A DNA stretch of 64,000 nucleotides from Clarkia xantiana subsp. parviflora (GCA_036873135.1 JAPTYO010000002.1:41221452-41285451), one strand, 5' to 3'. Counted from the first letter of the stretch, positions 20,776 through 33,724 are shown. Notes: generated by a model from the sequence alone, not told the origin. Numbers and translations are program-made.

Positions 20776-22250
20776 TATATTGTTAATTGATTTACATCTT
20801 ATAGATAGAATCTTGACAATGTTTATATATATTAATAATATATGTGTCGAATTTTTATATATATATATAAGTATTATTGGAAATTATTTTATATAGTTAA
20901 CAATTCTTGATGGCTAAGTTAAGTTTTATGGTGGATTTTAAAACCCTACTTAGCCTATAGAATTATTTCGGCCGAACCCTAGGGTTCATGGGCCGGTCCA
21001 TTTTGCTAAACCGGATCGGGATAAATCTATCCGGGTTTTCTTAATCAGGTCGGGTCGGACCATAGTAACTCAATTAACCTAACCTAACCGGTTTTGAGTG
21101 ATAAACCGAACCACTATCTTATTTTACTGAACCGTTTCGGACCAAACCGGAATTTTTAAATTGTTCAATAAAATAGGATGTCAAATTTTAAATCCAAAAT
21201 GTTTTCGAACTTTAAAATTATCCTAAACAGTGCTCTTAGGGTTTGTGTTTTAATACACGGTTTCAATCAAAACCCTAATGCATGGTTTCGATTATGGGTA
21301 TGGATCTCGGACTTGCATGTTTTTGGGACTGGATTAAATTAGTGGGCTGATTTGCAAGTGTTTACTTTCTGCATCATATATTTTGATATATTTAGAACTG
21401 TCGTCTTGACTTAGTCAAGCTAGATGGATATTATATTGCGAGCATTGAGATCTGGGATTTAGATATATGGTTTGCGCAATAGGATAGACATGTTATGCTG
21501 ATTGAAAGTTCCTAGAATCCATATCTAGAAATTCGCATGATTGATTGTAAGCATGAATTGCAAAACAACCCCTAATATTTTCAAAGCGTTTTATAAAACC
21601 GAAAATTCCAGTCGCAGTTACGCATGATGTGTGCGGATATTGTATGTTTTGACGCGTATGCTAGGATGTTCATAGTAGAACGCATGTGATAATTTACTTT
21701 ACGTAGAATTATGTATGCTAGGAACATTAGACGCATGACGCGTAAGCATGTTGTGTTCGATATTTATGGCATGGTATGATGATTTGCTAGATGTAGTATA
21801 ATTATAAATATGCATGCGTAAATTATCGGATAATTTTACAAAATCATAAGGGCGTTGGGAAAGCCAAGATCGGGTATGCTTATTTGAAAATTCCCGTTCC
21901 GGTAATTTGCAATAGAATAACCGTTTTCAAAAGACCGATCTATTAGATTGAAAACGACAATAGTGTGAATTCTTTCACGACACCTCCTTCCTCGGTTTAC
22001 TGAAGGTTGGTTTGGTTTAGTGACTGAAGAATCACTATTCGTCGTATTCCATCATAATAGATAATCCGATGTTTGCAATTCTGTCAAAATTTTGTTCTCT
22101 TCCTAAACTTTGCATGATTGTCAATGTGTTAATATAGTTGGCTGCAACTAGCAATGTCATTTCCCAGTTGAATAATGGAATAAGATTGAATTGCGGTAAT
22201 TATAAAATATGGAATAAACGAGTTAAGATGATAATCTCAAATAAGAGGTC
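20125..22250 (+). other. Copia-B untranslated leader
   Basis: There is no open frame here. It holds an AT microsatellite (about 20737-20772), 'tttcggccgg' blocks, and the conserved 'gaaagccaagatcgggta' motif at about 21859-21876. That motif reappears in inverse orientation at the matching leader position of Copia-C (about 29350) and Copia-E (about 51000). A leader of about 2.1 kb is long for copia elements. Confidence 0.7.
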
Positions 22251-22990
22251 AGGAGCATTTGACCACAAAACGAACTAGGCCTGAGGGAGACCTCACAGAT
22301 GAGCAAAAGACGTTCTATGATGAATGGGATGTCAAGGATCATGATGTTCGTTCCACCTTGCTCTCTATGCTGGAAGACGAGATTATCTATAGGTAGGACC
22401 ATTTGGGGACTGCCAAGGACCTATTGGATGGTCTTAAGGCAACATTTGGTGTCTACACCATTGCCCAAAAGAGAGCTTTAAACATCGCTCTTGACACCTA
22501 TAAGAAGAATCCCAAGCATACGATTAAAGATCATATTATGCATATGGGTAACTTGATCGCTGAGCTCAAGGAAGCAGGTGAAAACCTGTCTGAGGAACAA
22601 CAAATCAACTACATGATCCGCTCTTTACCCGACTCTTGGAATATCATGAAAATGAGTCTTACCCATGCTACCCATCTCGATACTCTCGAGAAGGTACAAG
22701 TTCATCTTGAGCTGGAGGAAGATAGACTCAGGGCTGAAAAGTCTAGATCTGAAATGCACATTGCATCCTCCGCTCCAACCGAACAAAAGGGGAAGCGCAA
22801 GAGAAAGGGAAAAAGCTCTCAGAACAAAACTGAGAAGTTTGTGGCAAACAAATCCCAGAAGAAGTTTAAACGCAAACAATCTGGTGGTAAGAAAAAGCAA
22901 GCAAAGCAGACACCTAAAGAGGAAACTCGAACGTGTTTCTGGTGTGGCGTGAAAGGACACCTGGCTAATGCTTGCAATAATCCTCCTTAG
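22251..22990 (+). pseudogene. Copia-B gag
   Basis: From about 22257 the frame reads 'RPEGDLTDEQKTFYDEWD', then meets a TAG at 22394-22396, then continues 'HLGTAKDLLDGLKATFG' and 'RSLPDSWNIMKMSLTH' through 22990. This is a UBN2-type copia gag (capsid), followed by a lysine-rich region and a well-formed zinc knuckle 'CFWCGVKGHLANAC' near the end. The front of gag is not obvious. The nonsense codon and the absence of a following protease frame make it a pseudogene. Confidence 0.85.
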
Positions 22991-24900
22991 GTACGTAAAG
23001 AGAAAAGATGATGAAAATCATTAATTCTCTTTAACTTCTAATCACTCGAGAGTAATTCATTTTCTTTTGATTACAGAACCGAGAAACAGAAGCAACGACC
23101 TGATCGAGGATACCTCAGAAGAATAAAGATGGAATGATAGATTCTTTATCTTTAGATTTGCTAAAACATCCACTTTTATTTATGTTTGAAAATACTCTTA
23201 AATAAGTTTCTTGGTTGAACACATTATTTTCCGAGTATTTTCTAATACTTGAATTGAGTATTGATTTTATCATCGTTCGTTTTTATCCTATTCACGCTAT
23301 TCAACACATTGCTCAAGCATTATTATTTATTGAAGCACTCCATTATAGTTTGTATCCCAAATAATGTGATCTTGCTTTTAAATTTGGAGACTAAAACGAT
23401 TCTCAAAACCACGGTTTTTAACCGGGTATGCGCGAGGCGCATGTCACCTCGAAAGACGGGACACATCGTTTTAGAATACGAATTTAATAATCAAGTATTT
23501 TTATGAATGTGGAATTTTCGTTTGTAATTCTTTAGATAACAACTTAGATTTTATGTAAGCCTTCCAGCTACTACAATCTAATTAGAATATCAACCATGAC
23601 ATTAAAAGCGACAACTTAAATGCATGATCCATAAGATAGATAAATCTATGGATGAGTTAAATAAACGAAAAGAAGTAGTCGGTAAAACGACTCTCCCACC
23701 CTTAGCCTTGAACGAAGAGTTTGGCTAAAAGGCATTCATTTAAACATTTCAATAAACATAGCTTAGAATTACATAATGTTAGAGTTACACATTAATTGTT
23801 CCTGCGGGATGAGATTAATTTAACTCACATTAATGTAAAACACTATGTTCTGACAAAATCGGTTAACATGTTACCATTAAAGCTAATGAATGATTCGGGT
23901 AAAACCTTATCACAAAGACACATAATTTGCGCATTAAAACGAGTATTCATTATGAGTACGCACTACTCACGAAGAATACGATTTGTAAAATTAGCTTGGA
24001 ACAATGGTTTCGTGGATAAACATGACACATTATAAAGGTTTGAGGATGAATTTCCAACGCTTTGCAGAACGAAACAAGTTAGTACTGATTGAGTTAACAG
24101 ATGGTTGATGGAGATTCTCAGGTCCCACTTACTTCGAGTGGGAGAATTGATATAGCATAAGTGATTGATTTGGTAAATGATGATGGAAACGTCTTTAAAA
24201 TAATACAGTGAGAGGGCTCACTCCTCCTCACACATAATCATCACTAAATTTGAAAATGCGAATCAAGTCAGACCTGATAATCATGATAATGAACTATTTC
24301 AACTACCCATTTTTTCTAGTGGGAGTGGAATAACAAACTTGGTTCCCGATCCTAGTGATCGAGGAATACATTGGAGGTAAAAACCCGAGACCGAGAGGTA
24401 ATTCCAAGTAAGTTCAACCAGCACCATTGTTCCCAGTGGGAGTAAAACCCCGATAAGAAGCATTATTCTAAGTGGGAGTAACGATCAGACTAAAACATGG
24501 GATTAACGTGCCTAGATATAGTTAAAGGCGACGAACTTCTCTCGAGAAGTGTCCCGTCAAATAAGATGAGTTACATCTTGGTATTCGTTCTTGAACCAGT
24601 AACGGTTCATCAAGCAAAGGAAGGACCTCAAAACGAGGGAATGGAGGAAAACAATGGAGGATGAAATTGCCTACATAAGAACTAATTCGTTTTTAGTCTT
24701 TAGTTAATTTATTTGTTAACCACAGAACTAGAAAGTGAAATCTTAGAATTCACTTTGGTGGAAATTTCGAGTGCTGCAAAACTCGAATAATTGCGAAAGA
24801 TACACCCAAATTCACGGAGTAAACTTTGATAAAGACTGACTCACCGACTATGCGTTACACCATAGTCTGGGTCGTCCTTGCCCATGACTGCAAGTCTCGA
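22991..24900 (+). other. Copia-B decayed middle region
   Basis: Protease and integrase should lie here, but no catalytic motif is visible in any frame. Phrases such as 'cccacttacttcgagtggga', 'cccagtgggagt' and 'ctcgagaagtgtcccgtcaaataag' match the equivalent region of Copia-D (35530-36020). That identifies it as a family sequence, the linker before reverse transcriptase, not an unrelated insert. Confidence 0.6.
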
Positions 24901-25666
24901 ACTCGAGCATGCATCAAATGGACATTAAGACCAAACCTCTCCAAGTAAAACTGGAGAAAGAGATCTATATAGAGCAGCCGGAGAGTTTCATTACTCCTGA
25001 CAAAGAACGCAAAGTTTGCAAACTCCGAAGATATACGGTCTTAAACAATCGTCCCGGCAATGGTATCACAGATTCCACGAGGAAATCGTTGGAAACGGAT
25101 TCATGAATATTCACAAGGATCCCTGCGTATACACTAAGACCTCCGGGTCTAAGTATGTCATCATAACACTATACGTGGATGATATACTCATTGCTGCGAA
25201 CGATATGAGTTTCATGAATAAATCAAAGTCCTGGTTAGCATCAGCATTCGAGATGAAAGACATGGGAGATGCCACGTACATCTTAGGCATCAAAATTTCC
25301 CGAGATCGTGCCGCCCGGAGATTATGTGTATCTCAAGAATCATATATCAACAAACTTTTGAAAAGATTCAGAATGCTGGATGCTAAACCCGTGGATACGC
25401 CGGTTGTGTTCGGGTGCGCGCTATCGAAGCATGATGGCCCGAAAAACCAGCAGGAGCGTGAACAGATGAAGAATGCAGAGTATCTGAGCATGGTAGGGAG
25501 TCTAATGTACGCCATGCTCTGTACTCGGCCAGACATCTGTTACGATGTGGGCCTAGTAGCAAGATTCCAATCAAATCCTAGTTATCAACATCTAAAGGCC
25601 GTAAAACGAATTATCAGATATCTGCCGACTACTTTCTGTGCTATGAGGGCGATCGGCTTGAATTGA
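24901..25666 (+). pseudogene. Copia-B reverse transcriptase (C-terminal two thirds)
   Basis: 24909-25015 reads 'MHQMDIKT', 'EQPESFITPDKERKVCKL'. After a frame change near 25020 the frame continues 'YGLKQSSRQWYHRFHEEI', 'LYVDDILIAAND' (catalytic YVDD), 'MKDMGDATYILGIKI' and 'SLMYAMLCTRPDICYDVG'. These are copia RVT_2 motifs. A second frame change near 25625-25660 separates it from RNase H. The family counterpart in Copia-E reads through that spot. Confidence 0.9.
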
Positions 25667-26130
25667 CCGGTTATAGTGACGCCGACCACGGTGGCGATCT
25701 GGATGATCGTAAGTCCATCACAGGAGGAGTTTTCCACCTTGCTAATGCTGCCATATCATGGGTAAGCAAGAAGCAATCTTGTGTCGCGCTTTCCACTATG
25801 GAATCAGAATTCGTTGCCCTCTCCAAAAACGCACAAGAAGAGGTCTGGCTGAAAAGGCTTCTTACTGCATTAATTGGCACCGACAATAAGAGTAAACCTG
25901 TGAAGGTGTACTCCGACAGTCAGGCGGCCACTGCGGCAGTTAAGAATCCAAAGTACCATAGTAGGACTAAACACATTGATGTGAAATACAATTATGCTAG
26001 GTCGGTTCTGAAAGACAACATAATCACTTTAGAATACTTGCCTACAGACAATATGGCCGCAGACCCTTTAACTAAGCCGCTACGTAGGGAAATTTTTGAA
26101 AAGCACGTAAAACTGCTTGGAAATACGTAA
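25663..26130 (+). pseudogene. Copia-B RNase H
   Basis: The 155 residues include 'GYSDADHGGDLDDRKSITG', 'STMESEFVALSKNAQEEVWL', 'VYSDSQAATAAVKNP', 'RTKHIDVKYNYAR' and 'NMAADPLTKPL'. This is the complete copia RNase H with its D, E and D positions. It would remove the RNA strand during reverse transcription. It is the best preserved coding part of Copia-B but is out of frame with reverse transcriptase. Confidence 0.9.
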
Positions 26131-27262
26131 GGCTTAAACTGTGTGGCTTGTAAAAGTGATAACATTTTGACATTTGAAATTATGTTTCAATTGAATAAAA
26201 AAATTGCAATTTGAGTTTATGATTTATTGACGTCATAATGATTAACAACATCGGATTTTACGGTCTCTAAACTAAGTCATAGGAAGAAGTAAAATTCTTC
26301 CACCAAAATTATGTCGAATGTGAACCTTGCCTCGTCACACAGACACGGTCATCTTGTAAGGAGAGAGACCTCTACCATAACAAGGTTGGCTAAGAATCAG
26401 GGGGTAAACCTGATTAAAGAAAAACGATAACATTGTCACGCTTAACAGCATGACTTAATCTTCGTTTTGTAAATCGCCGAGTTGGACTTTGTCCATCACT
26501 ATATCACATTCAAGGCCAGATGAGAGATTCTGTGATAGAATTATTGACATATCCCATCCCTGGCTTTACCAACTGTGCTATCGACGCGTGCTTCATACTG
26601 CGCGTGCCATATACGACCACGGGGTCATGCTCGGTTGTGCTAGCTAGAATCCATGTGATTCAAAGGGCGCATACTTCTTCACCTTGAGTGTGTGATTGAT
26701 CCCGGATGTCTTATGAAGAGGCATCCAAAGTATCCTCAAGGACTCAGAACTTATACCTAAGGTCTGGCTCAATGCTCGCTTCCCGGCGTACAACGTAGCG
26801 CCAAAGAAAATGGCCAAGTGATCACGTCTTGGAAACCGGTTGAGTCAGACTAAGGGTATAAGCGATGGGGATGGTCAAGTTCACATTTAATTCACCGACT
26901 CTCGTGTTCACTAGGTGGACGCCAACCGGATATTAGTTGAAGGTTGTGAACACTTGTACGGATGCCCTGGAGAAGTATTCATTTGTGGAAAACTGGGCAA
27001 TCGGAGAATTAACAGTTGACCAAGGATACAGTGCGGTACATAGTTTTATTAGGTTTGGTTCATGAAAGGGAATCAACGTTCTGCGGGCGCTACAATACTC
27101 CTAACAGATGAGTAGCACGATGCCCAACGTATCCGCCGGTCGCACGGCAAGCCTCGTATGAACTATTCGGAGACGGATACGAAGAACTGAAGACTAAGAT
27201 GTTGATACTATTTCGTAACCGTATGGATTAACGAGCATCCTCCCATTCCGGCGAGTGGGAGC
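26131..27262 (+). other. Copia-B 3' untranslated region and polypurine tract
   Basis: About 1.1 kb without a long frame, ending in the purine-rich 'ggcgagtgggagc' (27250-27262) immediately before the 3' LTR. The same 3' region, inverted, is present in Copia-G (43666-44712) and Copia-E (47799-48947). Confidence 0.8.
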
Positions 27263-27824
27263 TGTTAGCATATGGTGACGTGGCGCCGTAATAGGAGCCC
27301 GTTAATTAAGGGAATTACCTAAGTTAATTAGGTAATTGTCAATCTGGGCTAATTGGGCCAAATCCAACTAGTAATTGACAAGGGAGGCCCAAAATTGGCC
27401 CCCCCCCTTATACATGCAATTCGGCCGGCCACCTTATACCACATTGGTGGGAATTGCCTTTTGGAAACTCCACCAATACTATATATAGGGGTGTCTGCTA
27501 AGAGTTTATTCACTCGTTCATATTAACAATGATCTCCATTAAGAACACTTGTTTCCCTTAGTTAAATTTCGGCACCATCACATCTGGTCTGAGGTTCCAT
27601 CTCCGTTGAAGAATCGATCAGAGGTCTTGTTGTGGAGCTACATCGCGTGGGACTTCTTCTAACGAAGAACTTGCACGTGGTTCCGACCAGAAGATTAGAA
27701 CTCCCTCCACATCGTTCTTGGGCAGGAAAGCTAAAAGGTACGTGTACTAATTCCGCTGCAAAGATTAGATTTCTTGCTAGTACACGTTTAGGATTCCGTA
27801 GTATTACGTCCTCGTAATCCAACA
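27263..27824 (+). repeat. Copia-B 3' LTR
   Basis: Partner of 19549-20110 and the same length (562 bp), ending CGTAATCCAACA, followed by the target duplication 'acttc'. Confidence 0.93.
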
Positions 27825-30800
27825 ACTTCATCATTAAATTCATTTTTTGAAACGATGTGTTCCGTCTATCGAGGTCCACTTCCGCGTAGCCCTATTCATC
27901 GAAGTTTTGACCCTTGGTTAAATCGTTTCATTTCTGAATTTAATTTAATTTAATCCAATCGGTTTCACACATGATCATCATTACAGATTATTTCATTCAA
28001 TGGAGTACTAACAATTAAGAAATATTAAATCTTTCGATCTAGTTACGCAATCGATGTGTATGTTCAGTTCAGTTGACCCACTGAGAGGACGGAATACGTG
28101 TATCGTTTCGTTTTATTCGACCACTTTTACCTGGCCGAAATTTCATTTTGGATCGATCCCTCTTAACCGGGTCGATTAATTTTGACAAGTAGATCACATT
28201 TCGAATCGAACAGAAACTTCTTTATTAAAAAAATTTGAATCTCGAATTAACCAATATTTTAGTAACTCAAACGAACGATAATTGACAACGGTAGGGTTCT
28301 TTAGCTGAAGTTCGCGTATGTGATCCATGATTGTCGCATAGATAGTCGAGAACTTTAAGCCTTGTTGAACATCACATCTGAGTAAATTCACGAGTGAATA
28401 ACGTTAAATGATCTGTGTTTGAATAAAACATTTTACCGCTTCATACACATGACCTACGAGGCGTTCTTGAGACGCACTTTATCAACATGGTTTAACCCAC
28501 CGGATTATCGTATAAGACCTTGATGGTCCAGTTCTCTCTATAATATGCGGATCATGGTTGACTTCTTTTGAACCTAGTATGGTGAGCAGAGAAGGTTTCC
28601 ATTTTACTGTTGTGGTTATTGTACTTGATTAGGCTCAAGATCATTGAGTCCTGTCAGTATCAGACAACCATATACATCTTTTCCATGTTGACCTTTCATT
28701 CTGAAGATCTATCAGTATCAGACAACCATTACGGTTAACCGAAATGTTCAGCTTTTGCATCCTTGCTTCCACCGAGGCGGATGCAAAGGGATATTAAGCT
28801 GCAACATTGCCTGGTTGCAATTGAAGTCTTCTTCAACCCCCTTGTACCAAGGTTGAATGTATCACCACATATGCGTTCATATCATCAAAGAACCTACTCT
28901 CATGCTTGGCGAAACAAATTATTACATTCGTCTATCATTATCAAAATCATACAAACTACTATATTCATCTGTATTTGTCCTCTCCACTTTTCGGAATCGT
29001 AGTAGAGAGTTCAACACGTACTCCTGTTATTCATCATGATTCATACCATCAAGATTGCGAGGAATATCGCACCAATTCAACCAATTCATACTAACACATC
29101 GATGATTATGTGAAAATCAGGGAGACAATAACATTTTGACAAATAATTGCATACATCAAATATCTATTAGGATAGAATCCGACAAATAATGATTCCTTAG
29201 TCATCTAAATCAACTGACCACCAGTAAACCAATGGAAGATGGCTGTGAAAGAGTTCACATTATCGTCGTCTTCTATTGAATAGATCAGTCTTTTAAAACA
29301 TTATTAATCGCAAATTACCGGAACGGGGATTTAAAAACAAGTATACCCGATCTTGGCTTTCCCAAGACCCTTTTTATTTTGGAAAAATATATTTTGATGA
29401 ATTCAATCATGCATATATAATTCTACTATCAATGTATATTATCATACGCCAGTAACATTCATCACATAAACCACACTCATGCTTATGCGTCATGCGTCTA
29501 ATGTTTCGAGGAACTCATGATTGCATACATAATTCTACTTCCAAGTAAATTATCAAATGCAGGTACATCCTCAACATTCTAGCATACATGTCAAACATGT
29601 AACATTCACATCCATCGTACACAATTGGCGACTGGTTTTCGATTTTAAAATAATTTTAAAAATTAGGGGCTGATTTGCAATTCATGCTTATATTCAACTA
29701 CGCAACATTCTAGACATGAATCCTAGGCATTTCCAACCATCACAGCATGTCTGTCCAAGTGCGCATTCCATATATTTAACCAGGGTTCCGCCCCCAATAT
29801 GCAATATCCAGCTAGCTTGACTCAGTCAAGAAAACATTTCTAATCATGCATAAATATATATTGAATATAAACAATTGCAGTTCAGCCCACTAATTAAACC
29901 ATTCCCAAAAACATGTATCTCCAAGATCCATCCCCATAATCGAAACAAGGCATAAAGGTTATCAACCCTTAAGCACTGTGTAGGTCATTTAAAGGTTCAA
30001 AACATTTGGATTTTAAAACTTGACCTCCCTATTTTAATTGACTTGAATTTGGTTTTGAAAATACGGTTTGGTTCAGTCAATTTCAGTTCGGTTTGGTCCA
30101 GTTCGGTTCTGTCCAGAAAATCCAGTTCGGGTCCGGTCCAGAAAATCCGGTCCGGTCCGGAAAATCCGGTTCAGTTAGTTCCGGTTTTAATTTTAAAATC
30201 TGGTTCGGTCCGAACCTATCCAATAAAAATAGGGTTTAGTTCGGTTCAACACACAAAACCGGTTCGGTTAGATCCACTTAGTTACCCCGGTCCGACCCGA
30301 CCCGATTAGGTTGAACCGATTGAGAAAATCAGGTTTGATTTTAATTCATCCCGGGTTGATATACTGGACCGGCCCAATAATTTAAAAATACAAAGGTTGG
30401 GCCGAAATGTTTTCTTGTGGCCCAAGTAGGGTTTTGAAATCCATTAAAAATATTAACTTAGCCACCAAGTAACATTAATTATATAAAATAATTTCCAATA
30501 TTATATATATACATATATAATTTCGGCACCTATAATTATAACATATATATATTTATTGTCAAGATTTTATCTTTAAGACTAAATCAATCAACAATATATA
30601 TATTTTATTTATTGTCAATATCTTAAATAGGGTAACAAATATACTGACAATATGTTTTCTCAATCTTTTATGTAACTAGATCTATCAATAATATCTTTAA
30701 CCCTATTAAATATTTAGATATATTGATAGTTATATATATTTATATATATATATTAATGTGTACCTATCCTAATGTTCCCAATTGTAGATATATTGTTACC

Positions 30801-31163
30801 TAAAACAATAAAATATGGTAAACAATATAATTAAAAATTTCAGCCAAAAATTTCTTACTCTGTGTCTAAGAAATTAAAAATTTTACCTTGTAATTTACCT
30901 AGGGTTTCGACACAAACACATAATTGGGAAAAAGTGGTCAAATTTTAAGATCAAATTTTAATAAGATCTACAATCCAATGTTCGATCTTGATAAATATCA
31001 TCTTTTTCTTGAAGATCATGAACATCAAATTTCCTAAGAATATCATGAAAATTTCGGACCACCCATGACTTCAAAAATTCAAAATTTTTAAAACTCACTT
31101 TTTCGGCCCAAATCTTAAATTTTCAAGAACACTAATTTATCAAAATCATGAACTCCTAACACA

Positions 31164-31177
31164 GGCTCTGATACCAC
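31164..31177 (-). promoter_or_regulatory. Copia-C primer-binding site
   Basis: The minus strand reads GTGGTATCAGAGCC directly after the LTR, an exact copia primer-binding site. Confidence 0.88.
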
Positions 31178-31416
31178 TATTAGATTATGTGGAGTAATCA
31201 CTACAGAAACTAAATCATGTTATATGCTAGTAATCGAAATTACGCAACGGAAGATTCGCGCATACCTCTACAGTTGTACGTAGTCCCAAGATCTTTGCAG
31301 GAGGGAGTTCACGATCCTCTGGCCCAATGTCCTAAAGTGACATGTACCTAATTAACTTAGGTAACATATACACATAATGGGCTTCCATTTACAGCGCCCA
31401 TCACCATATGCTTACA
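31178..31416 (-). repeat. Copia-C 5' LTR, internally deleted
   Basis: Only 239 bp, against about 570-600 for its relatives. Its left part resembles the U5 end of other copia LTRs here. Its right part, from 'tggcccaatgtcc' to 'catatgcttaca', matches 7270-7369 and 47700-47798. The middle, including the TATA region, is gone, with the junction near 31320. Confidence 0.8.
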
Positions 31417-32467
31417 GTTGCACCAACACCCCCATCATTGCAAGGGACATCTGAATTGGCATCAATAGCAGCATTTGCTTGAGGTTTCCTGCCCGGAACC
31501 TGATTGGTACGGAACTTCCAACCAGGCGGTTAGCCTTTCCTCTTGAAACAATGATCATATTCATGACCACGAGCTTTACAAAAATCGCTGGCCAAATTGA
31601 GATTCCTTTTCTGGCCCCTTGATTTGTTGGAAGAATTTTCAGAAGTAAAAGAGGGCTTGGAATCAACAATATTGGCCATAGAAGCAACAGAAACACTTCG
31701 TTGGTGTTCCTCTTGGATCAAAACAGAGTAGGGTTGAGACACAGATGGAAGGACCTCCCTCATAACAAAGTTGGTTCGAACATTCGAATAAGAGTCATTA
31801 AGACCATTCAAAAATTGAAAGAGTTTGAGATTGTTGGCATGAAAAATGTGCTTTTGAAATTCCGGACAGCCACGGTTAGGCAAACTGCAAATGGCGTCGA
31901 ACTCTTCCCACATAGTCCTTAGCCTTGCAGCCGCGGTAAGACAGAGGATGCAAGCGTTATCCGGAATGATTGGGCGTACACGTAAGTGGAAATAGATTCC
32001 ACACCTTGCTGAGCCAGGCAGATATCTTTGTGTAATTGGAAAATCCTCGAGCCATTTACTTTGTGCAACCTTTCCTTTAAAGCATTCATGAGCCATTTAT
32101 CTTTGTTGCCGGACATAAGCTCACGAGAAACCGAATTCATGATCCAAGCCAATATTAAAGCATTGCAGCGGTCCCATAAAGGATGAAGGCTAGGATCAAA
32201 ATTCTCCTTCATACATGCGCCAGTAAAAAAGCCAAGTTTATTCTTGGAAATCAAACAAAATCTTATTGCTTTGCTCCAAAAGCCATAATCCTCAAAACTA
32301 GTTAATTTTTCAGAAACAAGTGACAGGCCAGCCGAGACTGAAGGGTGAAGATAAAGAGGATGGTTGTAATCTATTTTCGGTACCACTTTGACAACAATAT
32401 CTGTTGGAGCATCGCCATAATTGAGTTTAGAGGTTTCTTCCGGATTCTTGCTCGATTCAGGCGTCAT
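31417..32467 (-). pseudogene. Copia-A gag
   Basis: 31919-32467 encodes the N-terminal copia gag domain: 'NHPLYLHPSVSAGLSLVSEKL', 'FWSKAIRFCLISKNKLGF' and 'WDRCNALILAWIMNSV', a Retrotran_gag_3-like signature. After a frameshift near 32000 the second frame (31530-32096) carries 'FLNGLNDSYSNVRTNF' and a zinc-knuckle remnant 'CKARGHEYDHC', in which the first cysteine is lost. A stop then precedes 'PGWKFRTNQ', which is still readable down to 31417, where Copia-C begins. Confidence 0.85.
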
Positions 32468-33377
32468 TTGAATAAAGACAACTGAAGTAGATCAAAAGGA
32501 GAATAGATCTACAAGAATCAGAGCAAGAGTCTATAAGAAGAGAAGGAAAGAAAACCTCTAAAAAAAATCACAAACAAACGAATCATCTGATTCTAATGAA
32601 TCATCACAAGAAAATGTCATGCATGCAGATAGGAGATCGTAAAATAGCAAGGATCATCAACAACAAATAACAATAGATGGCCAACTAAAAACAAGGATAG
32701 ATCTGTAATGATGGAACCAAGTAAGGTAAGTAATCGCTACAGATCTACAACAACGAACAAAGGTTGCGAGATGAAGAAAACAAACATCACATGCAAGAAT
32801 AGTTCTGCTCTGTATTCGAAAAAGGAGATAAGGACGAGAATAAGTATAGATCTGTGCTCAGTAAAGCAAAAAAGGTCATCGATATTAAGAACAAGTGTAG
32901 ATCTGAACTTTAATCAATCAAATATCTGCGATTCTTTATAAAAATCAGGTAATGTTGTAGATATCGTCATGAATTAGAACGATAATACAAAAATCGCGAG
33001 ATCTACGAAATGACGAACACAAACATCACATGCAAAAGAGGATCTGCTTGAAAAAGAGGCAGAGAAGAGAGTAATGACCAGAACAAGTGTAGATCTACAG
33101 AAAGTGAAAAGAGGTTCGCAATTTTCTTCAAACTTCAAGTCATGAATGTTACCGTCACAGATCTACAGTAAAAATAAGGAGGTTGCAAGATCTACGAACA
33201 AATAAACATAAACATCACATGGAAGAAAAGGTTCGTCCGAGAAAGACGATTCGTAAAACGAAAAATCATTTTCGCAAACCATAAAGGGAGATTCGAAGAG
33301 AATGGAGACTTTTTTACCACATCGAAAAGCAGGGACGAGATCGTCGGAGCACTAAGAGCTTCACAGCATTGACACCA
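32468..33377 (-). other. Copia-A leader and primer-binding site
   Basis: About 890 bp between gag and the LTR without an open frame, with repeated 'agatct' and 'tgtagatct' phrases. At 33361-33377 the minus strand reads TGGTGTCAATGCTGTGA directly after the LTR. This is a diverged relative of the copia TGGTATCAGAGC primer site. Confidence 0.7.
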
Positions 33378-33724
33378 TATGAAAACTGGTAGCACGGCGG
33401 AGCACAGTGAAGTGACCACCAGAGAATTAGAAAAGTCGCAGAGTAGTCACAGAGAAACGAGAGAAGGAGACAGAGAGATATAGGGATCACTTGGGTTAGT
33501 TTATTTATCAGTTCCCATCACCCTATAAATGCTAAACCCTAGCAAAATAAAGAAGGATTGCACCGCAACCTTTCAGTATAAAAAATTTTGGTCTCAAACA
33601 ATTTAACAAAGTTACAAATTGAATTAAACGGGCCACAAACAAGATGGGCCGACCCAAACACAAATGAACCATAAATCTGGGCCAAAAACACCGGACCAAG
33701 CCTTGACCAGTCTGGGCTTTAGTA
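33378..33724 (-). repeat. Copia-A 5' LTR
   Basis: The 347-bp partner of 15960-16326. It is flanked on the right by the duplicated target bases 'tctcc' and then by FPF1 unit 2 sequence. Confidence 0.9.

Larger units (their letters stand above)
19549..27824 (+). mobile_element. Copia-B: full-length Ty1/copia element with target duplication
   Basis: 562-bp LTRs at 19549-20110 and 27263-27824 are in direct orientation. They are bounded by the 5-bp duplication 'acttc' (19544-19548 and 27825-27829). A primer-binding site follows the 5' LTR and a polypurine tract precedes the 3' LTR. Inside are a long leader, a gag relic, a decayed middle, reverse transcriptase and RNase H. The LTRs differ at about twenty or more positions by eye, so the insertion is not recent. 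No coding region is intact. It is the youngest layer of the nested stack, since it splits the Copia-C block. Confidence 0.95.
27825..31416 (-). mobile_element. Copia-C: 5' part of a Ty1/copia element, minus strand
   Basis: On the minus strand an LTR (31178-31416) is followed by a primer-binding site (31164-31177) and a long leader. The leader contains 'gccaagatcgggtata' near 29350 and 'gtgaactctttcacagcc' near 29250, matching the Copia-B leader in order. The remainder down to 27825 is decayed, with no gag or pol motif. The element entered Copia-A just after its gag. Its 3' half is missing, replaced at 18898 by Copia-A integrase, so a deletion removed sequence from both elements. Some or all of 18898-19548 may belong to it. 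Confidence 0.75.
15960..33724 (-). mobile_element. Copia-A: Ty1/copia element, interrupted by Copia-C and Copia-B
   Basis: Two direct LTRs (15960-16326 and 33378-33724) bound the element, and 'tctcc' at 15955-15959 and 33725-33729 is the target duplication. The host FPF1 unit is continuous across these ends. On the minus strand the order is 5' LTR, primer-binding site, leader, gag, a foreign block (18898-31416), then integrase, reverse transcriptase, RNase H, polypurine tract and 3' LTR. That is copia domain order. The protease and early integrase are missing at the foreign block, so insertion was accompanied by deletion. All coding parts carry stops or frameshifts. Confidence 0.92.

Noticed and set aside
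30043..30309. 88-codon frame rich in V, S and P
   Set aside because: It is a low-complexity stretch of 'ggttcgg' phrases in the Copia-C leader, also present in the Copia-E leader without an open frame.
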